DNA from: Maritimibacter harenae
Lineage (GTDB): Bacteria > Pseudomonadota > Alphaproteobacteria > Rhodobacterales > Rhodobacteraceae
Direction of reading: 5' to 3'
DNA length: 51,146 nt
Assembly (NCBI RefSeq): GCF_009882975.1
Contig: NZ_WTUX01000003.1
Location: forward strand, 12,527-63,672
Position numbers and translations under genes: made by a program
Part shown: piece after piece, positions 7,772-15,908 of the stretch
Numbering within the stretch: position 1 is the first letter of the stretch
Layout of the letters: each line of letters opens with the position of its first letter
Notes under the pieces: model-generated
What the model saw: the letters and a program-made list of their open reading frames with translations, nothing else
The model's database searches: none
What the model was told of the DNA's origin: nothing

Positions 7772-8260
7772 TCAGGTCACGGCGAAATAGTCGAATATCG
7801 TGTGGTCCTCACGCCGATCGGCGGTGCCGATGACCACGGTCCGAGTTAGCCAGTCGTGCGGTCCCTCGGGCGCGTCGAAAATCGGATGCAGTCGGAAATA
7901 GTATTCGGAGGGATCTAACACCTCGTTGGCGCGCAGGCGTTCGTTCACATCGGCCGTGGCGTGGCGATACCCCATGTTGTTGATGTAGATATACGTCCCA
8001 TCCTCGGCTTGAAGCACATAATGCGCGTTAAGATTTACCGTCTCGTCGCGGCGAAACAGCGGGTAGTCGCCGCCGGTTCCGCCCAGAACCCTGCCAGTCA
8101 GCCGTGGACCCGTGATCTCGCCATGGTCGATGCCTGTGAAGCCGCGGCCAACACCGGCGGGCCCCGGGCCGAACCGCTGCCGTTCCTTCATGAAGATCGT
8201 CATCCGGAAGATGAATTCGAGGCCGGGGGCTCGGAGGTCGTGGGGCATCGAGGTGGTCAT
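7772..8260 (-). CDS. DUF3237-family protein
   Basis: The protein has 162 residues and no signal peptide. It shows the DUF3237 pattern: early GRGFTGIDHGEITGPRLTGR, central RRDETVNLNAHYVLQAEDGT followed by YIYINNMGYRH, then YYFRLHPIFDAPEGPHDWLT and a final FDYFAV. The family is a small beta-barrel. My recollection, which I could not verify here, is that the phenylcoumaran decarboxylases PhcF and PhcG of Sphingobium are of this type, which would fit a lignin-dimer pathway. It lies between MmgE/PrpD and the SMP-30-like gene in one operon, with a GAAAGGA ribosome site. A decarboxylase or isomerase role is possible; DUF3237 membership itself is the firm part. Confidence 0.8.
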   Translation of the reverse strand: MTTSMPHDLRAPGLEFIFRMTIFMKERQRFGPGPAGVGRGFTGIDHGEITGPRLTGRVLGGTGGDYPLFRRDETVNLNAHYVLQAEDGTYIYINNMGYRHATADVNERLRANEVLDPSEYYFRLHPIFDAPEGPHDWLTRTVVIGTADRREDHTIFDYFAVT

Positions 8261-8283
8261 GGAGTATCCTTTCGTTTCGGGTC

Positions 8284-8304
8284 CCGCCCGGCGAAACCGG
8301 GCGG
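8284..8304 (-). other. intercistronic hairpin
   Basis: CCGCCCGG and CCGGGCGG form a perfect 8-bp stem around a 5-base loop between the MmgE/PrpD stop and the DUF3237 start. No T-run follows on the minus strand, so it is more likely an mRNA-stabilising or processing hairpin than a full terminator. Confidence 0.55.
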
Positions 8305-8315
8305 AAAAATGCGGG

Positions 8316-9686
8316 TCACGACAGGGCTTGTGTGAGGGTCGCGACGTTATCCAGTGTTTCGAGCGTTTCGATCAGCCTGATGATTTCGTCGATATCGCGG
8401 GTCTCGGCGCCACGAGCCGCATAGGCGGCACAGGCGCGGAACTTGGTCTCCAGCGCGTCCAGTGACATCGGGTTCGAAGGGTGACCGAGAGGATTGACGA
8501 CCTCGCCGGAGAGGGTGGTTCCGTCCGTCATCGTCAGCGTGACCGCGCCACGGGTCGATTGCCGATGAGTCCAGTCGTGGCGCACGTTGTAGCGTGTCGC
8601 TTCGGCCAGACGCAGGACCGACGGGTCGTTCAATGCGTCCTCGGCGAAATCTTCGAGGCCCACGCGCCCTTTGGTCAGAGCGACGCCCAGCGTGAAGGGG
8701 ATCGAGAATTTGGCGGCAGGCCCGGCCTCGGGGCGGTTACGCTGGTCGCGAGGTTCAATGATCGTCACGAAAAAGGGGCTGACGTCGACATGAACTTCGT
8801 CGATGTCGTCGGCGCTGAATTGATGTTCGCTGTGTAGGGTCAGGGCAGCATCAACGAAGGCATGGCTGCCACGGCAGGAGGGCCAGGGTTTGAAGCTGAC
8901 GCGGGTGCCTTCGAAGACCTCGCCCAATCCCTTGAGGATTGCCGCAGTGTCGAAACGTCCGCCCGCGAAGAGCGCGTAGTATCCGGCTGGCCCGTCGAAG
9001 ACGTTTTCGAAGCCGTTGACGCCGTCGCGCGCGAGGATCGCCGCCGTAACGCCGGCCTGCGCGTTGTAGGCATCACGGGTCGCGCGGAAATGCGACTTGC
9101 GGAACAGCTGCACTGCGCCACTGCCGTTTACCTGATTGAAGGTCAGGGAGAACGCCTGCTCGACCTGCTCTGCCGTCAGGCCGAGCAGCCTCGCTGATGC
9201 GGCGGTCGCACCATAGGCGCCGATCAGCGGTGTCACCAGAAACCCATGCTCCGATTCCGGACTTTCGTCAAACCCGAGCGCGATGCGGCAGGTGATATCG
9301 GCGCCGAGGGCGACGGCGTTCAGCACCTCGGCCCCGGATGCGCCGATCATCTCGCCCACGGCCAATGCGGCGGGCACGACGGCCGCGTGCGGATGAACCA
9401 GCGTTTCGTCGTGGGTGTCTTCGTAGTCGAGCGCATGGGCCAGCGCACCATTGGCGAAAGCGGCCAGCGTGACGGGCGCCTTGAAGCCATGGCCGATGAC
9501 GCTGGCATGATGCCCGCCGGCGGCGCGCGCCAGTTCGACGAAAGGCGTGGCATCCGTGGCCAGAGATCCGGCGGCGAGCATTACGCCGGTCTGATCGAGA
9601 ATACTCTGCTTGGTATGCAGCGCGTCATCCGGGGAAATCGCGCCGCCGGATGCAACATGTTCGCTGAGGATTTTGGTGAGATCCAA
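8316..9686 (-). CDS. MmgE/PrpD-family protein
   Basis: The protein has 456 residues. Family features are ANGALAHALDYEDTHDETLV (about 78-97) with HPHAAVVPAALAVGE, the FKPWPSCRGSHAFVDAAL segment (about 265-282) and a C-terminal lid domain ending in a long helix. The family includes 2-methylcitrate dehydratase and cis-aconitate decarboxylase, plus many catabolic-cluster members of unknown substrate. Start is TTG 9686: an AAGGGA ribosome site lies 8 bases ahead and the tandem operators at 9726-9760 are 40 nt upstream. It heads the operon MmgE/PrpD-DUF3237-SMP-30. No other methylcitrate-cycle gene is nearby, so a propionate role is unlikely. A hydratase or decarboxylase step on a pathway acid is the better guess. 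Confidence 0.88.
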   Translation of the reverse strand: MDLTKILSEHVASGGAISPDDALHTKQSILDQTGVMLAAGSLATDATPFVELARAAGGHHASVIGHGFKAPVTLAAFANGALAHALDYEDTHDETLVHPHAAVVPAALAVGEMIGASGAEVLNAVALGADITCRIALGFDESPESEHGFLVTPLIGAYGATAASARLLGLTAEQVEQAFSLTFNQVNGSGAVQLFRKSHFRATRDAYNAQAGVTAAILARDGVNGFENVFDGPAGYYALFAGGRFDTAAILKGLGEVFEGTRVSFKPWPSCRGSHAFVDAALTLHSEHQFSADDIDEVHVDVSPFFVTIIEPRDQRNRPEAGPAAKFSIPFTLGVALTKGRVGLEDFAEDALNDPSVLRLAEATRYNVRHDWTHRQSTRGAVTLTMTDGTTLSGEVVNPLGHPSNPMSLDALETKFRACAAYAARGAETRDIDEIIRLIETLETLDNVATLTQALS

Positions 9687-9900
9687 GCTGCGTGTCCCTT
9701 CGCCAAAGGCTCGTTCATCCGAGCTGTCCGCTGAGTGAAATCAAATCCCATTCAGTAGGAACATGTCAACATTTGTTCGTTGTTCGCGTTCGAGAATCTC
9801 CTACAAACAACGGAGAATGCGGGGTGATAGAGGACAACGCCGCTGCGGCTGTCCGTGGCGGTTCAACCTTCAATTCGTCGATAGCCTTTCCGCGAAACGC
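9687..9900. promoter_or_regulatory. promoter region of the MmgE/PrpD operon
   Basis: This 214-bp gap lies between two minus-strand operons. It holds the tandem IclR-type operators at 9726-9760 and, at 9831-9853, an imperfect hairpin (GGACA...TGTCC) that may end the NTF2-like transcript. No coding sequence is supported. Confidence 0.55.
9726..9760. promoter_or_regulatory. tandem IclR-type operators, MmgE/PrpD promoter
   Basis: GTCCGCTGAGTGAAA (9726-9740) and TCCCATTCAGTAGGA (9746-9760) have centres exactly 20 bp apart. The second is a near-palindrome. Both fit the consensus TTCCRTTNARTGGRA with two to four mismatches. Confidence 0.7.
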
Positions 9901-10563
9901 CTAGCGCCGTGTCACGGGGCGCGCGGAGGGTGAGGTCGGGGATGCGCCCGTTGTCGGATGCGGATAGTGGAACGGCACCCAGATGCGCCCAAGCTGCGGG
10001 TCGATGGGATGCGACGGTTCGGTCGGTGGCATCGCGTCATCGACCGGGATGCTGTCGTACCAGATATCGCCCGTCGTCGGGATGACGGCGTAGAAGGTAG
10101 CGGCCCACCAGACGGACTTGAGTTTCCACACTCCGCCATCCTTGACGAAGGTGTTTTCGTATACGCCTTCGGCCCAGCGAAGCCGCTCGTGGTGATCGCC
10201 CTTGCTCATCTGGATCAGCGCGCGGGCCCGGCAGGCGGCCGTGCCATCCCCGGCGAGCGTGATCACCGGCTGCAATTGCAGGTGGTTGGCCACCTGGTTC
10301 TTCTCAAGCCCCCAGATGCCAGCACCCATTGAGTCCGCGAGGAATGCGCGCATCGCATCCTTGCCGACGTATTTCCCGCGCTGTCCGATTTCGATGCTGG
10401 GCGCTTCATCGGTGAACAGATCGATGATCTCGTCCCACATGCGATTGTCGAGGTAATAGCCGTAGATGTATTCAAGCTGCGTGATCGCGTCCTTGTCGCG
10501 AAGCGAAGTGACTTCGGCTTCGAGCGCCACGATACGGTCGAGCAGGTCTGCGGTGTCGATCAT
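9901..10563 (-). CDS. NTF2-like/SnoaL-like protein, copy 1
   Basis: The protein has 220 residues. An N-terminal helix (LLDRIVALEAEVTSLRDKDA) precedes the SnoaL-like cone fold with YIYGYYLDNRMWDEIIDLFT, PSIEIGQRGKYVGKDAMRAF and GGVWKLKSVWWAATFYA. The proline-rich tail (HPIDPQLGRIWVPFHYPHP) is conserved in the copy at 27391. NTF2-fold enzymes include cofactor-free isomerases, cyclases and lyases; the diarylpropane lyase LdpA of sphingomonads is one acting on lignin dimers. ATG 10563 is chosen over upstream in-frame starts because the family motif begins soon after and it sits 22 bp behind the aldehyde dehydrogenase stop. It forms a two-gene operon with that enzyme. Exact chemistry is unknown. 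Confidence 0.82.
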   Translation of the reverse strand: MIDTADLLDRIVALEAEVTSLRDKDAITQLEYIYGYYLDNRMWDEIIDLFTDEAPSIEIGQRGKYVGKDAMRAFLADSMGAGIWGLEKNQVANHLQLQPVITLAGDGTAACRARALIQMSKGDHHERLRWAEGVYENTFVKDGGVWKLKSVWWAATFYAVIPTTGDIWYDSIPVDDAMPPTEPSHPIDPQLGRIWVPFHYPHPTTGASPTSPSARPVTRR

Positions 10564-10585
10564 GGTCTGGCCACCCATCGCGCGA

Positions 10586-12058
10586 TCAAAGCTTCTGGAC
10601 AAAGGGTTGCGGCGCGTCTTCACCGTAGTTCATCCAGACCGCCTTTTTGTGAAGGTAGTCATAGACGTGGTCCTTTCCGTTCTCGCTCCCAAGGCCCGAG
10701 CGCTTGTAACCGCCGAGCGGGGTCATGTAGCTGGCCGCGCGATACATGTTGACCCAGACCTGCCCCGCCTGAAGCGCATGGGAGAAGCGGAAAGCCCGCT
10801 GCATGTTCTGGGTCCAGACCCCCGAGGCGAGGCCATAGAGCGTGTCGTTTGCGATCGAGAGCGCGTGATCGTCGTCATCGAAGGGTATAATGGACAAGAG
10901 CGGTCCGAAGATCTCTTCCTGTGCGATACGCATGTCGTTTTTTACGCCTGTATAGATGGTCGGCTGCACGAACTGGCCATCTCCGTCGAGCGGCGTGCCG
11001 CCCACGACGCATTCTGCGCCATCGGATCGAGCGATGTCGAAGTAACTAAGAACCCGTTCGTATTGAGGGCGCGTGGCGATTGGCCCCATGTGGGTATCGG
11101 GGGCCATTGGATCGCCCAGTTTGATGCTCTTGGCAAAATCTACGAGCCTTTCGACGACCTGATCGTGGATGGAACGCTGGACCAGAAGCCGTGAACCGGC
11201 CACGCAGCTTTGCCCGCTGGCCGCGAATATGCCCGAGACCGCACCGAGGATCGCATTGTCGAGGTCGGCATCCTCGAAAATGATGTTCGGGGACTTTCCG
11301 CCCAGTTCGAGCACGGTCTTCTTGAATGTCTTGGCGGCGACTTCGTTGATCCGCTGACCGGTCGATGTGCCGCCGGTGAAGGCGACGCAGCCCACGTCAG
11401 GGTGCCCGACGAAGTAGTCGCCGATCTCGTGTCCAAACCCGCTGATCACGTTCAGGACGCCCTTGGGAAAGCCAGCGCGCTCGAACAGTTCGGCCAGCGC
11501 GAGGGTCGAGGCTGAGGTGAATTCGGACGGCTTCACGACCACGGTGCACCCCGCGGCCAGCGCAGCGCCGATCTTGCCCGCCGCGATCAAAAGCGGAGAG
11601 TTCCACGGCGTGATCACCGCGACGACGCCGATTGGTTCAAGCCGCGTGTAATTGTGGATGTTCGGCTTTTCGACCGGGATCACGGCGCCCTCGATCTTAT
11701 CCGCCATGCCGCCGTAGTAGTAATAGAACTGTGCAGTATAGCGGATTTGCAGGCTGGTCTCGTTCAAGAGCTTGCCGTTGTCGCGCGTTTCGATTTCGGC
11801 GAGCCGATCCGCCTCTTCCACGATGAGATCGCCGAGTTTGCGCAGGAGTGCGCCGCGCTGACTGGCCGACATCGCGGGCCAGTCGCCGGTCGTCAGAGCC
11901 GACTTCGCCGCAGCGACGGCAGCATCGACATCAGCGGTGGTGCCATGCGGGATAGAGGCCCAGGAGCGGCCAGTAAAAGGATTGTCCGAATCGAAGCGTT
12001 TGCCGCCGTCGGCCTCGACCCAGTTCCCGCCCACGAACATCTTGTAGTTCGCATTCAT
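10586..12058 (-). CDS. aldehyde dehydrogenase 1, NAD(P)-dependent
   Basis: The protein has 490 residues, the usual length. It carries the Rossmann cofactor segment with VAVITPWNSPLL and VVVKPSEFTS, the general base Glu in LELGGKSPN (about 255-263), the catalytic Cys in ASGQSCVAGSRL (about 289-300) and EEIFGP near 390. It oxidises an aldehyde to its acid, plausibly the product of the GMC alcohol oxidoreductase. ATG 12058 (MNANYKMFVGGNW) is chosen because the longer reading frame would run through the operator pair at 12082-12116. A GGGAG plus AAGG ribosome site precedes it. It is transcribed divergently from the enoyl-CoA hydratase and followed by NTF2-like copy 1. Confidence 0.93.
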   Translation of the reverse strand: MNANYKMFVGGNWVEADGGKRFDSDNPFTGRSWASIPHGTTADVDAAVAAAKSALTTGDWPAMSASQRGALLRKLGDLIVEEADRLAEIETRDNGKLLNETSLQIRYTAQFYYYYGGMADKIEGAVIPVEKPNIHNYTRLEPIGVVAVITPWNSPLLIAAGKIGAALAAGCTVVVKPSEFTSASTLALAELFERAGFPKGVLNVISGFGHEIGDYFVGHPDVGCVAFTGGTSTGQRINEVAAKTFKKTVLELGGKSPNIIFEDADLDNAILGAVSGIFAASGQSCVAGSRLLVQRSIHDQVVERLVDFAKSIKLGDPMAPDTHMGPIATRPQYERVLSYFDIARSDGAECVVGGTPLDGDGQFVQPTIYTGVKNDMRIAQEEIFGPLLSIIPFDDDDHALSIANDTLYGLASGVWTQNMQRAFRFSHALQAGQVWVNMYRAASYMTPLGGYKRSGLGSENGKDHVYDYLHKKAVWMNYGEDAPQPFVQKL

Positions 12059-12081
12059 CCTTGGCCACTCCCGTTCTTCAG

Positions 12082-12116
12082 TTCTATTCACTGGGATTGT
12101 GTGCCATTCAATGGTA
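12082..12116. promoter_or_regulatory. tandem IclR-type operators, shared ALDH1/ECH1 promoter
   Basis: TTCTATTCACTGGGA (12082-12096) and TGCCATTCAATGGTA (12102-12116) have centres exactly 20 bp apart. The second is palindromic except at one position pair. The pair sits in the 117-bp gap between divergent genes and may control both. Confidence 0.8.
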
Positions 12117-12175
12117 TGGAGTGTCAACCTCCCGAAAGTGCCGCACCGCGTCGCGCCGAGCAGAAAGGAACGCCC

Positions 12176-12994
12176 ATGAGAGGGACTAGCGACATAACCA
12201 TAGATCGGCTGGGCGATGTGTGCCGTATCGCGATCAATCGCCCCTCGAGCCGGAACGCGCTGCGCCGGGAGACCTTTGAGGCCTTGCGCTCGGCGCTCGC
12301 GGACCTCGCCGAAGAAGGCGCTGCGCGGGCCCTCATACTGACGGGAACGGGCGATGCGTTCTGTGCTGGGGCGGATTTGTCCGACCCGATGATGGGCGCT
12401 GACCTTGCGCCCGAAGATCGGGCTGCCGCTTGTGAGGCGGCGCTTGGCGGGCTGATGAACGGACTTGTTCGCGATCTGCGCGATGCGCCATTTCCGATTA
12501 TAGGCGCGGTGAACGGCATCGCGGCAGGTGGCGGGGTCGGATTGGCGCTGGCCGCCGATTTAACGATTGCCGCGACCGGGGCCGATTTCATCATGACCTT
12601 CACGCCCAAGCTCGGCCTCGTACCCGACCTTGGCCTTAGCTGGCACCTGGCCCATCGACTGGGACGCAGCCGCGCAATGGGTTTGGTTCTGACCGGCGCG
12701 CGCCTGTCTGCGACGGAAGCAAAAGATCTCGGGCTGATCTGGTCCGTAGTAGATGCCGATGGGCTGGAGGCGCAGGCGCTGGAGCTGGCTCAAACCCTCG
12801 CCGCCGGGCCGACAGGCGCGCAGGTCACCGCGCGGCGACTTCTGGATGGGGCCATCACCCGGGATCTGGATGCGCAACTGGATGCGGAGGCGGCGGCGCA
12901 GGCATCGCTGGTCGGGTCGGATGACGCAATCGAGGCGCTGACGGCCTTTGCCGAGCGGCGTCCCCCCAATTTCAGAAAATCTTCCCCCGGATAG
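12176..12994 (+). CDS. enoyl-CoA hydratase/isomerase family protein 1
   Basis: The protein has 272 residues with a crotonase fold: RPSSRNALRRETFEAL, the first oxyanion-hole segment GDAFCAGADLSDP (about 58-70), the second AVNGIAAGGGVGLALAADLT (about 107-126), and MTFTPKLGLVPDLGLSWHL where hydratases place catalytic acids. This copy has Leu and Asp rather than the classical paired Glu there, so it may be an isomerase or a hydratase with altered chemistry. ATG 12176 follows AGAAAGGA; longer versions would overlap the divergent promoter. It stands alone between two operator pairs and likely acts on the CoA thioester made by the ligase downstream. Confidence 0.88.
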   Translation: MRGTSDITIDRLGDVCRIAINRPSSRNALRRETFEALRSALADLAEEGAARALILTGTGDAFCAGADLSDPMMGADLAPEDRAAACEAALGGLMNGLVRDLRDAPFPIIGAVNGIAAGGGVGLALAADLTIAATGADFIMTFTPKLGLVPDLGLSWHLAHRLGRSRAMGLVLTGARLSATEAKDLGLIWSVVDADGLEAQALELAQTLAAGPTGAQVTARRLLDGAITRDLDAQLDAEAAAQASLVGSDDAIEALTAFAERRPPNFRKSSPG

Positions 12995-13015
12995 GCCGCT
13001 GTGAAGTAGTTGACA

Positions 13016-13050
13016 TTCTAGTAAATGGGAATGTATTCTATTGAGTGGAA
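13016..13050. promoter_or_regulatory. tandem IclR-type operators, CoA-ligase operon
   Basis: TTCTAGTAAATGGGA (13016-13030) and TTCTATTGAGTGGAA (13036-13050) have centres exactly 20 bp apart. The pair ends 34 nt before the CoA-ligase start and strongly matches the shared consensus. Confidence 0.8.
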
Positions 13051-13084
13051 TAATTTCTGCGCCAGCTTTGATGGAGGCTCGTCG

Positions 13085-14623
13085 ATGGAATTCCAGATTT
13101 CGCAAGGGCTGCGCCGCGCCGCGCAGGTGAATCCGGCAGGCATCGCAACGATCTGCGGCGACAGGCGCAAGACTTGGGCGGAAACCTATGATCGCGTGAC
13201 GCGGTTGGCGGCGGGCTTTGTCGCCATGGGTGTGGCCCCCGGCGACCGTGTGGCGATCCTGTCGGAAAACACCGATCTGTTCTTCGAAGCCTATTACGCA
13301 ATCTGGTGGTGCGGTGCCGTTGCGACGCCCATCAACATGCGCCTCGCCCCGGCTGAAGTGGCCTACCGGCTCGAAGATGCGGGGGTTCGGCTCCTGATGT
13401 TTGATGATGCCCATGTCGATCTGGTCGCCGAGCTTCCGTCGGACCTCATGACAGGCATTGCCACGATCCGGCTCGCCGCGGCGCCGATGGACGGGGTCGC
13501 GACTTCGGATTCGCTGATCGCGTCCCACGCGCCGGCACCGGATGCGGGGGCGGGTGGCGATGATCTGGCATTCATCGTGTACACCGGTGGAAGCACCGGG
13601 CGCGCCAAGGGCGTAATGCTGACCCACACGAATATCTGCGTAAACGGACTCTCGGCACAGCAGACCATCGGTTATGAGCGCAGCAGCGTGTTCCTGCATG
13701 CGGGGCCGATGTCGCACCTTGCAGATGGGATGTCCGTCTTCGGGGTCACGTTGGCGACGGGAACGCACGTCTTTTCCCCGCGGTTCACGGTCGACGGGTG
13801 CCTCGGTCTGATCGCTGAACACCGGGTGACGCACCTGTGCGTGGTGCCCACGATGGTCGCCATGCTGGTCGAAGGGGCCGAGAACAGTGCGCGAGACCTG
13901 TCCAGCCTGACGCAGATTCAGTTCGGCTCGTCGCCTATGCCGGACGGGACGCTCAAGCGGGCGGTGGCGCTTTGGCCGGACATACTGTTCCTGCACGGCT
14001 ATGGCATGACGGAAACGTCACCGCTGATCACGATGCACCCGCTCGAGACCCGCCGCCCGGATGTGGCAGGAGATCTGTTGAGGTCCTGCGGGCAGGCAGT
14101 GCCACATCTCGACTTGCGGATCGTGGACGACACCGGGGCCGATCTGCCACCGGGCGAGATCGGCGAATTGGTCGTGCGCGGACCGACCGTGATGAAGGGC
14201 TACTGGAACTTGCCGGACGTGACGGCAAGAGCGCTGCGCGACGGTTGGATGCATACCGAGGATGCCGCCTACATGGACGAGAACGGGTACGTTTACGTGG
14301 TGGACCGGCTCAAGGACATGATCATCTCGGGTGGCGAGAACATCTATTCGACCGAGGTCGAGAATGCCCTGTCCGAGATCGAGGATGTCGCGCAAGTCGC
14401 GGTGATCGGCCTGCCGCATGACAAATGGGGCGAGGTCGTTCACGCCGTGATAACGCCCGCACCCGGTGCGACGCCGGATGAGGCGTCGGTGATCGCGGCC
14501 TGCAAGGCCCGCATCGCAAGCTACAAATGCCCCAAGTCGGTGACGTTCAGAACCGACCCGATGCCGCTCACCAACGCCGGTAAGATCGACAAGAAGGTGC
14601 TGCGTGAAGGCGCGAAGCGATGA
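13085..14623 (+). CDS. acyl/aryl-CoA ligase (AMP-forming)
   Basis: The protein has 512 residues of the ANL superfamily: adenylate-binding loop FIVYTGGSTGRAKGVML (about 163-179), A5 motif HGYGMTETSPLI, the hinge Asp in DGWMHTEDAAYMDENGYVYV, DRLKDMIISGGENIYSTEVE (A8) and the catalytic Lys in LTNAGKIDKKVL near the end. It activates a carboxylic acid with ATP and CoA. The substrate may be the acid made by the aldehyde dehydrogenases; medium-chain or aryl-propanoid acids are plausible. ATG 13085 has GGAGGC 8 bases ahead, and the longer frame would include the operators. It heads the operon ligase-thiolase-FadJ-like-quinone reductase-thioesterase. Confidence 0.92.
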   Translation: MEFQISQGLRRAAQVNPAGIATICGDRRKTWAETYDRVTRLAAGFVAMGVAPGDRVAILSENTDLFFEAYYAIWWCGAVATPINMRLAPAEVAYRLEDAGVRLLMFDDAHVDLVAELPSDLMTGIATIRLAAAPMDGVATSDSLIASHAPAPDAGAGGDDLAFIVYTGGSTGRAKGVMLTHTNICVNGLSAQQTIGYERSSVFLHAGPMSHLADGMSVFGVTLATGTHVFSPRFTVDGCLGLIAEHRVTHLCVVPTMVAMLVEGAENSARDLSSLTQIQFGSSPMPDGTLKRAVALWPDILFLHGYGMTETSPLITMHPLETRRPDVAGDLLRSCGQAVPHLDLRIVDDTGADLPPGEIGELVVRGPTVMKGYWNLPDVTARALRDGWMHTEDAAYMDENGYVYVVDRLKDMIISGGENIYSTEVENALSEIEDVAQVAVIGLPHDKWGEVVHAVITPAPGATPDEASVIAACKARIASYKCPKSVTFRTDPMPLTNAGKIDKKVLREGAKR

Positions 14624-14692
14624 GGGGGTCGTCCGACGCCCCGAAACCTCCAATACGTGCAGCCTGCCAGCCATGACCAGAAGGAGAAGGCC

Positions 14693-15907
14693 TTGAGCGA
14701 CGCCTATATTTTCGATGCGGTGCGCACGCCGCGCGGCAAGGGGCGCCCCGATGGTGCATTGCACAGTCTGACGCCGATCGACCTCGGCGCGCAGGTTTTG
14801 CGCGCACTCGATGCGCGGACCGGATTTTCGAAGGCCGACCCAGAGGATGTGGTCTTCGGCTGCGGCGACGGGGTCAACGATCAGGGTGCGAATATTGCCC
14901 GCTCGTCGGTTCTGCTGGCCGGGTTGCCTGACAGCATTCCGGGGTCGACCGTAAGCCGCTTTTGTTCGTCGGGCCTCGATGCGGTGAACATCGCGGCATC
15001 GAAGGTGATGTCGGGTCAGGCCGACGTGATGGTCGCCGGCGGGGTCGAGATGATGTCGATCATCCCCATTGCCGGAACCGGAGGGCCGAATGGCTCTGAC
15101 GCCTTTTTCAACAACCTGTCGTTCAACGCGCCACTTGGCATCGCTGCCGACTTGCTCGCGACCCTTCGCGGCCACACGCGTGAGGCGGTCGATGCCTATG
15201 CCGCCGAGTCTCAAGCGCGCGCAGCCCGTGCGTGGCAAGAGGATCGCTTTGCTAAATCGGTTTGTCCAGTCATCGACATTAACGATGACGTCGTGCTGGA
15301 CCGAGACGAGTATATGCGCCCCGGCACATCGGCTCAGGATCTCGCCGTACTGCGCCCGGCCTTCGAGGCTTTCGGGCAAAAGGGTGGCTACGAGGCGATC
15401 GTGCGCCAGCGCTATCCGGAAGTGCTGAACCTGTCGCACATCCACACCGCTGGCAATTCGTCAGGTATCGTGGACGGCGCGGCAGCGATGCTGATCGGCA
15501 CGCGGGAGGCGGGCGAAAAGCTTGGTCTTGCGCCGCGCGCTGTGATCCGCAGCCATGCATCGGTCGCGATGGACCCCTGCTTGATGCTTGCTTCGCCAGT
15601 GGATGCGACACAGCGCGCTCTCGCTCGAGTTGGTAAGACGCTGGCCGACGTGGACCTTTTCGAAGTGAACGAAGCCTTCGCCTCGGTTGTGCTCGATTTT
15701 CTCGCGCGAACGGGTGTCAGCCATGAGCGGGTGAACGTGAACGGTGGTGGCGTCGCGATGGGCCATCCCATTGGCGCGACCGGGGTCATCCTCGTGAACA
15801 CATTGATCGACGAAATGGAAAGGTCCGGCGCGACCAGCGGTCTGGCCACCCTTTGCGTGGGACTGGGCATGGGCGTTGCGACCTATATCGAACGTGCGGA
15901 GCATTAA
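14693..15907 (+). CDS. thiolase (acetyl-CoA acyltransferase family)
   Basis: The protein has 404 residues. The nucleophilic Cys is in STVSRFCSSGLDAVNIAA (about residue 86), the catalytic His in VNGGGVAMGHPIGATG (about 347-362), and the second Cys in ATLCVGLGMGVA at the end. Thiolases release acetyl-CoA from 3-ketoacyl-CoA. Start is TTG 14693 (LSDAYIFDAVRTPRG), because AAGGAGAAGG ends just ahead and homologous thiolases begin at this point; an ATG at 14657 would add 12 unlike residues. The FadJ-like gene follows after one base. It forms the last step of side-chain beta-oxidation in this operon. Confidence 0.93.
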   Translation: MSDAYIFDAVRTPRGKGRPDGALHSLTPIDLGAQVLRALDARTGFSKADPEDVVFGCGDGVNDQGANIARSSVLLAGLPDSIPGSTVSRFCSSGLDAVNIAASKVMSGQADVMVAGGVEMMSIIPIAGTGGPNGSDAFFNNLSFNAPLGIAADLLATLRGHTREAVDAYAAESQARAARAWQEDRFAKSVCPVIDINDDVVLDRDEYMRPGTSAQDLAVLRPAFEAFGQKGGYEAIVRQRYPEVLNLSHIHTAGNSSGIVDGAAAMLIGTREAGEKLGLAPRAVIRSHASVAMDPCLMLASPVDATQRALARVGKTLADVDLFEVNEAFASVVLDFLARTGVSHERVNVNGGGVAMGHPIGATGVILVNTLIDEMERSGATSGLATLCVGLGMGVATYIERAEH

Positions 15908-15908
15908 C

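Noticed and set aside
12560-13996. Long minus-strand open frames across the ECH1/CoA-ligase region
   Set aside because: They oppose clear crotonase and ANL-ligase genes and would read through the tandem operators.
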